Positions 25,024 through 36,484 of a DNA stretch of 64,000 nt are shown piece by piece. Position 1 is the first letter of the stretch. The number at the start of each line of letters is the position of its first letter. Origin of the DNA: Variovorax sp. PBS-H4 (GTDB lineage: Bacteria > Pseudomonadota > Gammaproteobacteria > Burkholderiales > Burkholderiaceae_C). The stretch covers positions 1,488,001-1,552,000 of the forward strand of contig NZ_LR594675.1 in assembly GCF_901827205.1 (NCBI RefSeq), written 5' to 3'. The notes under the pieces are model-generated. The model was not told the origin of the DNA. It searched no databases and was given only the letters and a program-made list of their open reading frames with translations. The translations under genes and the position numbers were made by a program.

Positions 25024-26337
25024 CTAGGCCGCAGGCGTGGCGACCACCGCGCCGCCGCGCGTGACCATGACCTGGTCGATGCGGTGGCTGTCCACGTCCA
25101 ACACCTCGAAGGTGAAGCCGCCCCAGCTCACGCAGTCGGTGCGCTTGGGCACGCGGCGCAACATCACCATCAGGAAGCCGGCCAGGGTCTCGTACTCCTC
25201 GGCGTGCGGCAGCTCGTCGATGTCGAGCGCGCGCTGCACGTCCTGGATCGGCGTCACGCCGTCGATCAGCCACGAGTTCTCGTCGCGCCGCACGATCTGC
25301 TGCTCCTCGTCCTGCACGCCGACCAGGTCGCCCATGACGGTGCTCATCACGTCGTTGAGCGTGATCACGCCGACCACCAGCGCGTACTCGTTGACGATGA
25401 TCGCGAAGTCCTCGTGTGCCTGCTGGAACTGTTCCAGCACCTCGGTGAGCGACAGCCGGTCCGGGATGATCAGCGCCTTGTGCAGCGGCAAGCCCTGCCC
25501 GAAGGCCAGCGGCTGGCCGCTGAGGACGCGCTGGAACATGTCCTTCGCGTCCACGTAGCCCAGCACGTGATCGATGTCGCCCTCGCACACCGGGTAGGCC
25601 GAGTACGGCTCGGCCACGATGCGCGCGCGCAGCACCGCCTCGGGATCGTCCTTGTGGAACCATGCGATGCGATCGCGCGAGGTCATCACGCTGCTGACGA
25701 GCCGCGTTTCGAGCTCGAACACGTTGGCGATCACCTGCTGCTCGCGCACGGCCAGGATGCCGGCGCGAGCGCCAGCCTCGGTCATCGCCAGGATATCGGC
25801 GGAGGTGATCTTGTCGTCGCGCTGCATGGGCATGCCCAGGACCTTGAAGAGCAGGTCGGTGCACTGGGTGAAAAGCCAGACCAGCGGCTTCATCACCGTG
25901 ATCAGCAGCTGCATCGGCCCGACCATGCGCATCGCCAGGCGCTCCGGATCGTTCATGCCCAGGCGCTTGGGAAAGAGATCGGCGAAGACCAGGAACACCG
26001 CGATGATGGTGACGAAGGAGGCCAGGAACGCGGCGGTCTGCGCCGTCTCGACCGTGAACCAGAGTTGAAACAGACGCGCGAAGTAGGGGCTGAGCGAACC
26101 TTCGCCGACCACGCCGCCGAGGATGGCGACCGCATTGAGCCCGATTTGCACCACGGTGAAGTAGTGTCCAGGCTGCTCCTGGATGCGCAGCACGCGCTCG
26201 GCACGCGCGTCGCCTTCGTCGGCCATCTGCCGCAGCCTCAGGCGACGCGAGGCGGCCAGTGAGATCTCCGCCAAAGAAAAAAAGGCGCTGGTCGCGATCA
26301 GGATGGCAATGATGAAAAGGCTTTGGGTCAGCGTCAT
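25024..26337 (-). CDS. CorC/HlyC-type transporter-associated protein (CNNM/DUF21-CBS)
   Basis: 437-residue membrane protein. An N-terminal DUF21/CNNM domain with about four hydrophobic segments (residues 1-200) is followed by two CBS domains (~215-335) and a C-terminal CorC_HlyC FAD-like domain (~350-430). Such 'hemolysin family' proteins are linked to magnesium or cobalt efflux, not hemolysis. Convergent with the lytic transglycosylase; the AAA+ gene is 75 bases upstream on the same strand. Confidence 0.9.
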   Translation of the reverse strand: MTLTQSLFIIAILIATSAFFSLAEISLAASRRLRLRQMADEGDARAERVLRIQEQPGHYFTVVQIGLNAVAILGGVVGEGSLSPYFARLFQLWFTVETAQTAAFLASFVTIIAVFLVFADLFPKRLGMNDPERLAMRMVGPMQLLITVMKPLVWLFTQCTDLLFKVLGMPMQRDDKITSADILAMTEAGARAGILAVREQQVIANVFELETRLVSSVMTSRDRIAWFHKDDPEAVLRARIVAEPYSAYPVCEGDIDHVLGYVDAKDMFQRVLSGQPLAFGQGLPLHKALIIPDRLSLTEVLEQFQQAHEDFAIIVNEYALVVGVITLNDVMSTVMGDLVGVQDEEQQIVRRDENSWLIDGVTPIQDVQRALDIDELPHAEEYETLAGFLMVMLRRVPKRTDCVSWGGFTFEVLDVDSHRIDQVMVTRGGAVVATPAA

Positions 26338-26412
26338 GGGTCGGTCGCGGAAGACCGAGATAGTGCCATGAGCGGCAACCGGACCCGCGGCGCCGGCGCG
26401 CCGTGAGGTTGT

Positions 26413-27420
26413 TTACTGCACGAAGCCGATCCGGCTGCGTCCCGCTCCGGCGCGCGGCAAGTCCTCGACACGCACCTCCTCACGCGCCGCCAGCCGGGCA
26501 TTGCCGAAGCCCGTCATCAGTGCACGCCGCATCTCACGCGGGGCGACGGTGGCGAGGTGGTCGAGCACGTCGTCCCGCGGCTCCTCGGCCAGCAGGCGGC
26601 CCCAGTCGTGCGCGTTGCGGATCGACGCGTAGAGCTGGCGCGCGATCTGCCGGGCCGCATCGGGCGACGGCGCATCGATTTCGAACACGTTCATGCGATT
26701 GAGGATCGGCTCGGGAATGCCGCGCGCGTCGTTCGCGGTCGTGACCCAGATCACCTGGCTTGCATCGATCGGCACCTCGGCAAACTCGTCGACGAAGGCA
26801 TGGGCGGTGTCGTGCTCCAGCAGGCCGTAAAGCGCGCCCAATGGGTCGTACTGCACATCGGCGCCCGCTTTGTCGATCTCGTCGATCACCATGACCGGGT
26901 TGGCATATTGGCCGTCGACCAGGGCCTCGAACACCTTGCCGGGCTTCGCGCCCTTCCACTGCGAGGAGGCTCCCGAGAGCAGCCAGCCGGCGGTCATCGA
27001 GCTCATCGGCACCAGCGACATGCCGGTGCCCAGCAGCTCGGCCAGGCGCTTGGCGAAATGGGTCTTGCCGATGCCAGGCGGGCCCAGCAGGAGCATGGGC
27101 GTGACTTCGAGTCCGTCGCGGCTGTCCTGCGCCAGCGCGACGTGACGCCGCACATCGTCGAGTACCTCCGTGAAGTTGGGCAGCTCCGCGTAGAGCGCGC
27201 TCATCTCGGGCACGCCGCTGGGCTTGACCTGGAATCGTTCGGGGCCGCGCTCGAGCATGCGCTCGTAGGTGGTCCGCAGGTGCTCGTGGTCGCGGTCTGG
27301 CAGCTTGGCGAGCTTGCGCTCGACATCGTGCGTGCGGAACACGCTGCGCAGGTGCGCCACCGGCAACTGAAAAGACGAGGCAGGCGCCGTCGCCAGCTCG
27401 CGGGATGGGCGGGAATCCAT
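26413..27420 (-). CDS. AAA+ ATPase, Lon/RuvB-like core, orphan
   Basis: 335-residue AAA+ protein. Walker A is GPPGIGKTHFAKRLAELLGT and Walker B is VMVIDEIDKAG, followed by sensor 1 (VTTAND) and an arginine-finger region (PILNRMNVFEID). The AAA core resembles Lon, but no protease domain with its Ser-Lys dyad follows, so it is an ATPase only. The N-terminal 90 residues have no recognised fold. It may act as an unfoldase or remodeler; partner unknown. It lies between the CorC-type gene and the cupin. Confidence 0.82.
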   Translation of the reverse strand: MDSRPSRELATAPASSFQLPVAHLRSVFRTHDVERKLAKLPDRDHEHLRTTYERMLERGPERFQVKPSGVPEMSALYAELPNFTEVLDDVRRHVALAQDSRDGLEVTPMLLLGPPGIGKTHFAKRLAELLGTGMSLVPMSSMTAGWLLSGASSQWKGAKPGKVFEALVDGQYANPVMVIDEIDKAGADVQYDPLGALYGLLEHDTAHAFVDEFAEVPIDASQVIWVTTANDARGIPEPILNRMNVFEIDAPSPDAARQIARQLYASIRNAHDWGRLLAEEPRDDVLDHLATVAPREMRRALMTGFGNARLAAREEVRVEDLPRAGAGRSRIGFVQ

Positions 27421-27518
27421 TGTCAGACCTCCGTTCGATCACACTTGTGGCACAGCATAAGCCGTGCCCGGTGTCGGCGGTTGTCCAGGTTTTCTCGCTT
27501 CGAGGGCTTTTAAGCGGG

Positions 27519-28010
27519 TCAGACGCCGCCCTGGGGGTGCGTCGGGTCGACCCAGAGCACCGACTCCGGCTTCTCCACCGGCTCGATGTCGAGGTTGATG
27601 GCCACGGCCTCGCCGTCGCTTCGGCACAGCACGCACTCGAGCGCCTCGGTCGGGCTGGCATTGATTTCCTGGTGCGGCACATACGGCGGCACGTAGATGA
27701 AGTCGCCCGGGCCGGCCTCGGCGGTGAACTCCAGATGTTCGCCCCAGCGCATTCGGGCACGCCCGCGCACCACGTAGATCACGGATTCGAGGTGCCCGTG
27801 GTGATGCGCGCCGGTCTTCGCATCGGGATGGATGGTCACCGTGCCGGCCCAGAGCTTCTGTGCGCCGACGCGCGCAAAGTTGATGGCCGCGGCCCGGTTC
27901 ATGCCGGGCGTCTGCGCGGTGTTCTTGTCGAGCTGGTTGCCCGGTATCACCCGCACGCCGTCATGCTTCCATGCGCCGTCGTGATCATGATCGGAATGTT
28001 CGTGGCTCAC
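27519..28010 (-). CDS. Cupin-domain protein
   Basis: 163-residue single-cupin protein. The metal-binding motif is visible as GAHHHGHLESVIYVVRGRAR (residues ~67-86) with the second motif at GDFIYVPPYVPHQEIN. The N-terminus MSHEHSDHDHDG is histidine-rich and may bind metal. Function (enzyme or sensor) is not predictable. Separated from grxD upstream by a 231-base gap filled with two repeat copies. Confidence 0.85.
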   Translation of the reverse strand: MSHEHSDHDHDGAWKHDGVRVIPGNQLDKNTAQTPGMNRAAAINFARVGAQKLWAGTVTIHPDAKTGAHHHGHLESVIYVVRGRARMRWGEHLEFTAEAGPGDFIYVPPYVPHQEINASPTEALECVLCRSDGEAVAINLDIEPVEKPESVLWVDPTHPQGGV

Positions 28011-28052
28011 GGTACGTCCTCATGGCCGGCAAAGCCAGGCCCGTTGGTGAAA

Positions 28053-28244
28053 CACCGCGGAACCGGCTTTGCCGGGCCGCTGGTGTTGCCCCCGGTAGGG
28101 GGTGGGCGGCTACACGAAGTGAGCCAACCTGGGGGCGAGCAACATTCTCACCGCGGAACCGGCTTTGCCGAGCCGCTGGTGTTGCCCCCGGTAGGGGGTG
28201 GGCGGCTACACGAAGTGAGCCAACCTGGGGGCGAGCAACATTCA
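28053..28244. repeat. Two tandem copies of a 96-base intergenic repeat
   Basis: Bases 28053-28148 are repeated at 28149-28244 with one visible difference (GCCGGG versus GCCGAG) plus the final bases of the unit. Each unit holds hairpin-forming parts: CCGGCTTTGCCGG-like and GCCCCCGGTAGGGGGT. The second copy runs into the last codons and stop of grxD (28242). Similar units are frequent between Variovorax genes in my recollection. On the minus strand they lie between grxD and the cupin gene and could act as terminator or mRNA stabiliser. Confidence 0.9.
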
Positions 28245-28559
28245 ACTGTTGAGGACCTGCTGCAGTTCGCCCGATTCGTACATTTCCATCAGGATGTCCG
28301 AGCCGCCGACGAACTCGCCCTTGACGTAAAGCTGCGGAATCGTCGGCCAGTTGCTGTATTCCTTGATGCCCTGGCGGATGCCTTCGTCCTCGAGGACATT
28401 GACGGTCTTGAGCGTGCGCGTGTCGACGCCCACGGCTTTGAGGATCTGGATGGCGCGGCCGGAGAAGCCGCACATCGGAAAACTGGCGTTGCCCTTCATG
28501 AAGAGCACGAGATCGTTGGTCTTGACGAGATCGTCGATGCGCTGCTGGACGTCGGACAT
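28242..28559 (-). CDS. grxD: Monothiol glutaredoxin, CGFS type
   Basis: 105-residue Grx4-type glutaredoxin that carries or transfers [2Fe-2S] clusters. The CGFS motif is at residues 30-33 (FPMCGFSGRA), followed by WPTIPQLYVKGEFVGGSDI. The ATG at 28559 has TTGGAGAGG just upstream; an in-frame TTG at 28571 is unlikely because it lies in that ribosome site. Last gene of the hemA-prfA-prmC-grxD operon, a usual Burkholderiales order. Confidence 0.96.
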   Translation of the reverse strand: MSDVQQRIDDLVKTNDLVLFMKGNASFPMCGFSGRAIQILKAVGVDTRTLKTVNVLEDEGIRQGIKEYSNWPTIPQLYVKGEFVGGSDILMEMYESGELQQVLNS

Positions 28560-28588
28560 GGGCCTCTCCAAAAAATGAGTTGGGCGGA

Positions 28589-29439
28589 TTATTTCACCGT
28601 GCGCCAGATCCCGCCCGAGCAGCGCGCGATGCCTGCCAGGTCGTCACGGCTTTGCACCTCGATGAAACCGCGCCGCGAGAGCAGGGCGCGCACGGATGCA
28701 GCCTGGTCGTAGCCATGCTCCAGCAGCAGCCAGCCGCCCTCGCGCAGATGCGCGGGCGCGGCCTCGACAATGCGCCGGATATCGTCCAGCCCGTCGGCGC
28801 CGGAGACCAGGGCGCTCGACGGCTCGTGGCGCAGGGCGACCAGATGCGGATCGCCTGCGGCAACGTAGGGCGGATTGGAAACCACCAGGTCCAGCTCCAG
28901 TCCCGCGCCTTCCAGCCAGTCGGCCTCCGCGAAGCGCACGGCCAGCCCCAGGCGCCGCGCATTGGCACGGGCCACCGCCAGCGCATCGGGGCTGCGGTCG
29001 ACCGCCGTGACCTCCGCATCGGGACGCGCGCGCTGGATGGCCAACGCGATCGCGCCACTGCCGGTGCCCAGATCGACCACCTTGGGCGACGTGCGGCCGT
29101 CGAGGGATTGCAGCGCCCAGTCGACCAGCGTTTCGGTATCTGGCCGCGGCACCAGCACGCGCGCATCGACCTGCAGGCCGAGCCCGTGGAATTCCTTTTC
29201 TCCTGTCAGGTAGGCCACCGGCTCGCCCGTCACCCGGCGAGCGCACAGCGAGGCGAAGGCCGGCCACACGGGGTCGACCAGGATGTCGGTGTCATGCGCC
29301 AGCAGCCACGCGCGGTCGCCGGAGGGCCGGCCCAGCACGTGCAGCAGCAGCAGCTGGGCGTCGAGCCGCGCTACCCCCAGCGCGGCGGCCGCGGCCAGCA
29401 TCTGCGCCGCTGTCGATGGCGGCTGGCTGCCCGCGGGGG

Positions 29440-29443
<4 letters not shown>
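28589..29443 (-). CDS. prmC: Release factor glutamine methyltransferase
   Basis: 284-residue SAM-dependent enzyme methylating the GGQ glutamine of release factors. The SAM site is DLGTGSG (residues 124-130) and the catalytic NPPY is at 190-193. The N-terminal helical domain carries DAQLLLLHVLG. The start overlaps the prfA stop by four bases (29440-29443), so enzyme and substrate are translationally coupled. Confidence 0.96.
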
Positions 29444-30528
<1,085 letters not shown>

Positions 30529-30615
30529 TGGAAAGTCTTGGAAAGCGGAAGCGGGTACCGAACGCACGGGCGCTCGGCCGTCCGGCGTCGGATCGCCGGC
30601 TTCAAGACAGCGTCG

Positions 30616-31887
30616 CTAACGCTCTTTGCGCAGGAACAGCCGCGAGACGGCCTGCGCCGTGTGTTCGCGCGCTGTGGCGTCACCGGCGTGCAACTCGGCC
30701 ATTGCGCCGTGCAGCATCTTCTGTGTGAGCCCGCGAGACAACGCCTCCAGCACGGCTTCCACGGGCTCGCCCTTGGCCAGCAGCTTGCGCGCGCGGGCCA
30801 GCTCGGCTGCGCGCCATTGGTCGGCCTGCGCGTTGAGCTGCTGGATCAGCGGCACGCTGCCGCGCTGGTCCAGCCAATGCATGAAGCTGCGAACGCCGGC
30901 GTCGATGATGACCTCGGCCTCCGCCACCGCGGCCTGGCGATTGGCATGGCCCTGCTGCACGACCTGGGCCAGGTCATCGACGGTGTAGAGGTAGATGTCT
31001 TCGAGGGCCTTGACCTCGACCTCGATGTCGCGCGGCACGGCCAGGTCCACCATGAACATCGGCCGGTGCTTGCGCAGCTTGAGCGCGCGCTCGACCGCGC
31101 CCAGGCCGATCAGCGGCAGCGTGCTCGCAGTGCAACTCACCACGATGTCGAATTCGGCCAGGCGCGCCGGCAGCTCGGCCAGGCGCATGGCCTCGCCGCC
31201 GAAGCGCGACGCCAGCTTCTCGCCGCGTTCCAGCGTGCGGTTGGCGATGACGATGGACTTGGGCTCCTTGGCCGCGAAGTGCGTCGCGGCCAGGTCGATC
31301 ATTTCGCCCGCGCCGACGAACAGCACGCGCGTTTGCTTCAGGTCCTCGAACAGCTGCGCCGCCAGGCGCACGGCCGCGGCGGCCATGCTGATGGAGTGGG
31401 CGCCGATCTCGGTGGCGGTGCGCACTTCCTTCGCGACGGCGAAGGAGCGCTGGAACAGCTGGTTCAGCGTGCTGCCGAGCGCGCCCGCAGTTTCCGCGGC
31501 GCGCACCGCGTCCTTCATCTGGCCTAAGATCTGGGCCTCGCCCAGCACCATCGAGTCGAGCCCGCTGGCCACCCTGAACGCGTGGCGCGCCGCCTGGTCG
31601 TCGTGCAGCGTGTAGGCATGAGAGCGCAGCAAGGCAGGCGTCACGCCACCGCTCTGGGCCAGCCAGTCGACCGTGTGGTCGAGCGCCATGTGGTCGGCGG
31701 CGCAGTAGATCTCGGTGCGATTGCAGGTGGAGATGATCGCCGCTTCCACGTCCGGATGCCGGTGGGTGCCAAAGGAGCTGCGCAGGCTCTGCAAGGTCGG
31801 GGCAATCTGGTCGATGGCGAACGCGAAACGACCGCGCAGGTCGAGCGGCGCGGTCGTGTGGTTCAACCCGAGGGCCCAGACTGACAT
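30616..31887 (-). CDS. hemA: Glutamyl-tRNA reductase
   Basis: 423-residue enzyme that starts C5 haem synthesis by reducing glutamyl-tRNA to glutamate-1-semialdehyde. It begins MSVWALGLNHTTAPLDLRG, has the nucleophile C55 in IISTCNRTEIY, and an NADPH-binding domain (VLFVGAGEMIDLAATHFA). The ATG at 31887 is eight bases from a perfect TATAAT, so the message may be nearly leaderless. First gene of the operon with prfA, prmC and grxD. Confidence 0.97.
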   Translation of the reverse strand: MSVWALGLNHTTAPLDLRGRFAFAIDQIAPTLQSLRSSFGTHRHPDVEAAIISTCNRTEIYCAADHMALDHTVDWLAQSGGVTPALLRSHAYTLHDDQAARHAFRVASGLDSMVLGEAQILGQMKDAVRAAETAGALGSTLNQLFQRSFAVAKEVRTATEIGAHSISMAAAAVRLAAQLFEDLKQTRVLFVGAGEMIDLAATHFAAKEPKSIVIANRTLERGEKLASRFGGEAMRLAELPARLAEFDIVVSCTASTLPLIGLGAVERALKLRKHRPMFMVDLAVPRDIEVEVKALEDIYLYTVDDLAQVVQQGHANRQAAVAEAEVIIDAGVRSFMHWLDQRGSVPLIQQLNAQADQWRAAELARARKLLAKGEPVEAVLEALSRGLTQKMLHGAMAELHAGDATAREHTAQAVSRLFLRKER

Positions 31888-31895
31888 AACCCAGG

Positions 31896-31901
31896 ATTAT
31901 A
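31896..31901 (-). promoter_or_regulatory. Consensus -10 element close to the hemA start
   Basis: The minus strand reads TATAAT (31896-31901). No clear -35 is seen at 16-18 bases. Transcription from it would begin about at 31889, two to three bases before the hemA ATG. Confidence 0.5.
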
Positions 31902-31964
31902 AAATCCGCCGCCGGCAGCGGCCATCCACGATTCGGATGACCCCGATTGCCGCTTTCTTGCCCC

Positions 31965-32243
31965 ATGTCCGCGCTCGATCTGCTGATTCACCTGCTCAAC
32001 TTCGCGGCGCCCGCCTTCTGCGTCGCCCTGCTGCTGGCCGCCCTGTTCCGGCTCGCCATGCACGGCCGCAGCGCAGCCGTCCGCCTTTGGGTGCAGGTCG
32101 CCGTCAACTTTGCGACCGGGCTGGCAGTGCTGGTCGCCGGCCTGGTCTACTTCGGCCACGACGGGCGCATGGCGACCTATGCCGCCTTGGTGGTGGTGTG
32201 CGGCACCACGCAATGGTGGCTGCTGCGCGGCTGGCGCGGCTGA
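31965..32243 (+). CDS. Small three-segment membrane protein, hypothetical
   Basis: 92-residue protein with three hydrophobic stretches (LNFAAPAFCVALLLAALF; LWVQVAVNFATGLAVLVAGL; YAALVVVCGTTQWWLL) and a short basic end. ATG 31965 gives MSALDLLIHLLN. Divergent from hemA and convergent with the MscS-type gene. Codon use is like its neighbours. No family recognised. Confidence 0.7.
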   Translation: MSALDLLIHLLNFAAPAFCVALLLAALFRLAMHGRSAAVRLWVQVAVNFATGLAVLVAGLVYFGHDGRMATYAALVVVCGTTQWWLLRGWRG

Positions 32244-32259
32244 GCAGGAGCGGACGCGC

Positions 32260-34671
32260 TCACTGCGCGAGCGGGGGCACCGGCGGCGGGGGCGCCGGGG
32301 CGGGCGTCGGACCCTGGGGCGCTACCACCGCTGCCGCCACCAGCGACAGACCCGCTTCCTTGAAGCGATCGAGCATGGTGAACAGGACGTCGCTGCGCAC
32401 GCCTCCGGCCAATCGCGGGCTCTGCACGAAAGCGATGGCCTGGAAGATCAGCATGCCACCCTCGATGCCTTCGAGCGTGACCGAAGGCGCCGGCGCCACG
32501 AGCACGCCGCCGTGATCGGTGCAGGCCGACAGCATCAGCTCGCGCGCCAGCTTGGCATCGGTGGTCAACGGCATCGGCAGCCGGATCAGGAGGCGCCCCT
32601 CGGCGTTGGTCAACGTCATGTTGCGCACCGTCTTCGTGATGAACTCCGAGTTCGGCACGATCAGCGTGGAGCGGTCGGCCAACTGGATCTCGGTGGCACG
32701 CACGTTGATGCGCCGCACGTCGCCCTCGGCCGTGCCCAGCACCACCCAGTCGCCCACCTTGACCGGTCGCTCGGCCAGCAGAATCAGCCCCGAGATGAAG
32801 TTCTGCACGATCGCCTGCAGGCCGAAGCCGATGCCCACGGAAAGCGCGCTCGCCACCCAGGCGATCCGCTCGATTCCGATCCCGAGCGCCGAAAGGCCCA
32901 CGGCGATCACCAACGCGCCGCCGACGTAGCCGAGCAGCGTGGTGATCGAGCTCTGCATGCCGGGCTCCAGCGCGGTTTCCGGCAGGTAGCGCGCCTCCAG
33001 CCATTTCTTGAACACGCGCAGGGCGAGGAAGCCGCCGGCCAGCACCGCGACAGCACTGAAAATGGCGCCAGGCACCACTCGGAACTCGCCGATCTTGAGA
33101 CCGGTGCCGAACTGCCCGCTGCGCTGGAACACCTCGCCCGGGCCCGTGCCCAGCGGTGTGGCGAGCGCGATCAGCATGTAGAAAAAGAGCGCGACCCGGG
33201 CCAGCCCCGAGAGCACAACGGCAGCCTGGTCGAGCGTTCGCGGCGCAAAGCCGAAGCTCTTCTGCAGCTTCTGGCCAAGCTCGCTCTTCGAGGCCACGGT
33301 GGCCATGAACAGGTCGTCCGCGAACTTGAAGAGCAGGTAGAACGCCGAGGCGACGATGCCGGTCCAGGTCAGCTGGTTGGCCAAGAAGCTGGCCAGCGCG
33401 ACGTAGCCGATGCCCACCAGCACCCAGATCACGATGACCGCGAGCGCCACGGCGCTCAGCAGGAAGCTGATCCAGAGCGGGCGCTCAGGCTCACCCGACG
33501 TTGGCTCTCCCGGTTCAGCCTTCGCGGCTTCTGAGGGCGCGGCTTCGGCGGGCTCGTGCAGGCGAAGCAGCATCATGCCGATGAGCGCCGTCAGCCCCAG
33601 CGCGGTGACCACGTGGGTGGCGACCACGGCCGCGAAGCTGGCGTCGACGATGGCGTTGATCTGGCTCGGCACCCAGACCAGCGCCCCGATGACCGCCGTG
33701 AGCCAGGGAAAAGGCGCGAGCCGCCGCGCCATCGTGTTCGGAATGGGCGGCAGCCGCCACGAGGGCCGCTTGTTGGACAGCAGCGCGCGGCCCAGCCCGA
33801 CCACGAAGGCAATGAAGATGATGGACTGCACCACCGCCTGGGCGAGCTTGCGGATCTGCGGCCCGAGGATCCCGTGGCGATCGAGCGTGGCGAACACGAC
33901 CTGCGCCGCCAGCGCGATCAGCAGCACGTTCACGCCCACGACCACGATCACCAGCAGCGAGCGGCGCAGTCGGCCGGCCGGCAGCACCCGCGCTGCCAGC
34001 CGTACCAGCCCATGTTCGGCTGCCCAGTTGCCCAGCAGTGCGAGCAGCAGCGCAGCCGCCAGGCTGGCCAGCACCGATGCGCGATGGGCCGGATCCATGG
34101 CGGTGTCGACCGCAGCGCGCAGCTCGGTGCGCAGGCTCGCCAGGCGCTCCAGGTCGGAAGGCCAGGCGTCGCTGATGTCGAACCAGAATTGCCGGCCCAG
34201 CGGCGAAGGCGCGCGCTCGGTGAGCTGCGCCTCGAACAACCTGCGGCGCTTCGAGAGCAGCTCGCTGCCGCGCTGCTGGGCGTCGACCGTGATCAGGCGC
34301 GCCAGGCGGATGTCGGCGTCGAGCGCATTGCGTTCCTTCAGCAGGGTGGCGCGCTGGCGGGTGATGTCCGGGTCCTCCGGGGGAGCGCCCTCGGCCGGAG
34401 GGTTGCCCAGTTCGCCAAGTCGTGCGTTGAGGTCGTTGAGCTGCCCGGTGCGGGACAGGACGAACTTGTCGGCCTGGCCGCCGATGGCATTGATGCGGCC
34501 CAGCAGCTCGCGGACCTCCGCGTTGCTTTCGACCGAAGCGGGAATGCTGTCGAGCTGGGTCCGCAAGGCGGCCACCGTCGGTTCCGGCGGGGCGGCGGCG
34601 TCCTGCGCAAGGACCGCGCTCCCGAGGACGGCGGCCAGCAGCAGGGCTGCGAGACGAAGCATCCAGCTCAT
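32260..34671 (-). CDS. MscS-family mechanosensitive channel with DUF3772
   Basis: 803-residue membrane protein of the large MscK/YbiO-like class. A signal sequence (MLRLAALLLAAVLGSAVLAQ) is followed by a periplasmic, partly coiled-coil DUF3772 region to about residue 170. A series of membrane segments comes next, and the MscS pore/beta domain lies in the last ~200 residues (SVGIGFGLQAIVQNFISGLI, GDWVVLGTAEGDVRRINVRA). It would release solutes on osmotic downshock. ATG 34671 (MSWMLRL) starts the signal sequence. It is 46 bases downstream of ugpQ but probably independent. Confidence 0.92.
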   Translation of the reverse strand: MSWMLRLAALLLAAVLGSAVLAQDAAAPPEPTVAALRTQLDSIPASVESNAEVRELLGRINAIGGQADKFVLSRTGQLNDLNARLGELGNPPAEGAPPEDPDITRQRATLLKERNALDADIRLARLITVDAQQRGSELLSKRRRLFEAQLTERAPSPLGRQFWFDISDAWPSDLERLASLRTELRAAVDTAMDPAHRASVLASLAAALLLALLGNWAAEHGLVRLAARVLPAGRLRRSLLVIVVVGVNVLLIALAAQVVFATLDRHGILGPQIRKLAQAVVQSIIFIAFVVGLGRALLSNKRPSWRLPPIPNTMARRLAPFPWLTAVIGALVWVPSQINAIVDASFAAVVATHVVTALGLTALIGMMLLRLHEPAEAAPSEAAKAEPGEPTSGEPERPLWISFLLSAVALAVIVIWVLVGIGYVALASFLANQLTWTGIVASAFYLLFKFADDLFMATVASKSELGQKLQKSFGFAPRTLDQAAVVLSGLARVALFFYMLIALATPLGTGPGEVFQRSGQFGTGLKIGEFRVVPGAIFSAVAVLAGGFLALRVFKKWLEARYLPETALEPGMQSSITTLLGYVGGALVIAVGLSALGIGIERIAWVASALSVGIGFGLQAIVQNFISGLILLAERPVKVGDWVVLGTAEGDVRRINVRATEIQLADRSTLIVPNSEFITKTVRNMTLTNAEGRLLIRLPMPLTTDAKLARELMLSACTDHGGVLVAPAPSVTLEGIEGGMLIFQAIAFVQSPRLAGGVRSDVLFTMLDRFKEAGLSLVAAAVVAPQGPTPAPAPPPPVPPLAQ

Positions 34672-34717
34672 GGCCTGATCATAGAAGGGCACTGCCGAAG
34701 CCCCAGGCTCCGGACAA

Positions 34718-35454
34718 TCAGCGCGCGGGGCTGAAGCGGTCGACGCGGTCGGTGACGATGCCGTCGGTGCCCAGGCCCGCCAGCCAGAGGGCGACCGATT
34801 CGTCGTTGACGGTGTAGCTGAGCGCGCGCATGTCGGCCGCATGCACCTGGGCCACCATGGCAGCGTCCCACAAGCCATAGTTGCAGACGATCGCCGCGCA
34901 TTCCAGGCGGCTTGCCGTGTCGAGCCAGCCCTCACGAAGGCTGTCCAGAAGAAGGCCGCGCGGCAGCGCCGGCTCTGCTGCGAGCGCGCCTTCCAGGGAT
35001 TCGGGCGCGAAAGAAGTCAACACGGGGGGCGGGAGGTCGGTGCGCACCCAGAGCCGGGCCACGAGCTGCGCGACGGCTTCGCCGGTGCGGCGCTCGGCGC
35101 CTGGCGTGGGCTTGATCTCGATGTCGAGCAGATAGCGGTTGGCCAGGCAGAAGCGGATCAAGGCTTCGAGCGTGGGCAGCGGCTCGCCGGCGTAGCGGCG
35201 CGAATGCCAGGCACCGGCGTCGAGCTGGGCCAACGCGCTCCACGGCTGCTCGCCGGCGACGCCGCGGCCGTTGCTCGTGCGCTCGAGGGTGCTGTCATGC
35301 AACAGAAAGGGCACGTCGTCGGCGCTGAGCTTGGCATCGCACTCGAACATGCGGTACCCGTGCTCGGCGCCCAGGCGGAAGGCGGCAAGCGTGTTTTCCG
35401 GGGCCAGCCTGCCGGCACCGCGGTGAGCGATCCAGAAGGGGTAGGGCCAGGCCT

Positions 35455-35458
<4 letters not shown>
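34718..35458 (-). CDS. ugpQ: Glycerophosphodiester phosphodiesterase
   Basis: 246-residue cytosolic GDPD hydrolysing glycerophosphodiesters to glycerol-3-phosphate. Motifs are IAHRGAGRLAPENTLAAF and FECDAKLSADDVPFLLHD, with conserved His/Glu/Asp residues. ATG 35458 overlaps the ugpC stop by four bases. Last gene of ugpB-A-E-C-Q. Confidence 0.95.
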
Positions 35459-36462
<1,004 letters not shown>

Positions 36463-36484
36463 TGCGTCGTTGTTTCTTTGTCGA

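Noticed and set aside
25024..26337. Hemolysin suggested by the family name
   Set aside because: DUF21-CBS-CorC layout indicates an ion-transport-related membrane protein, not a toxin.
28053..28244. Possible CRISPR array
   Set aside because: Only two directly adjoining 96-base units, no spacers and no cas genes.
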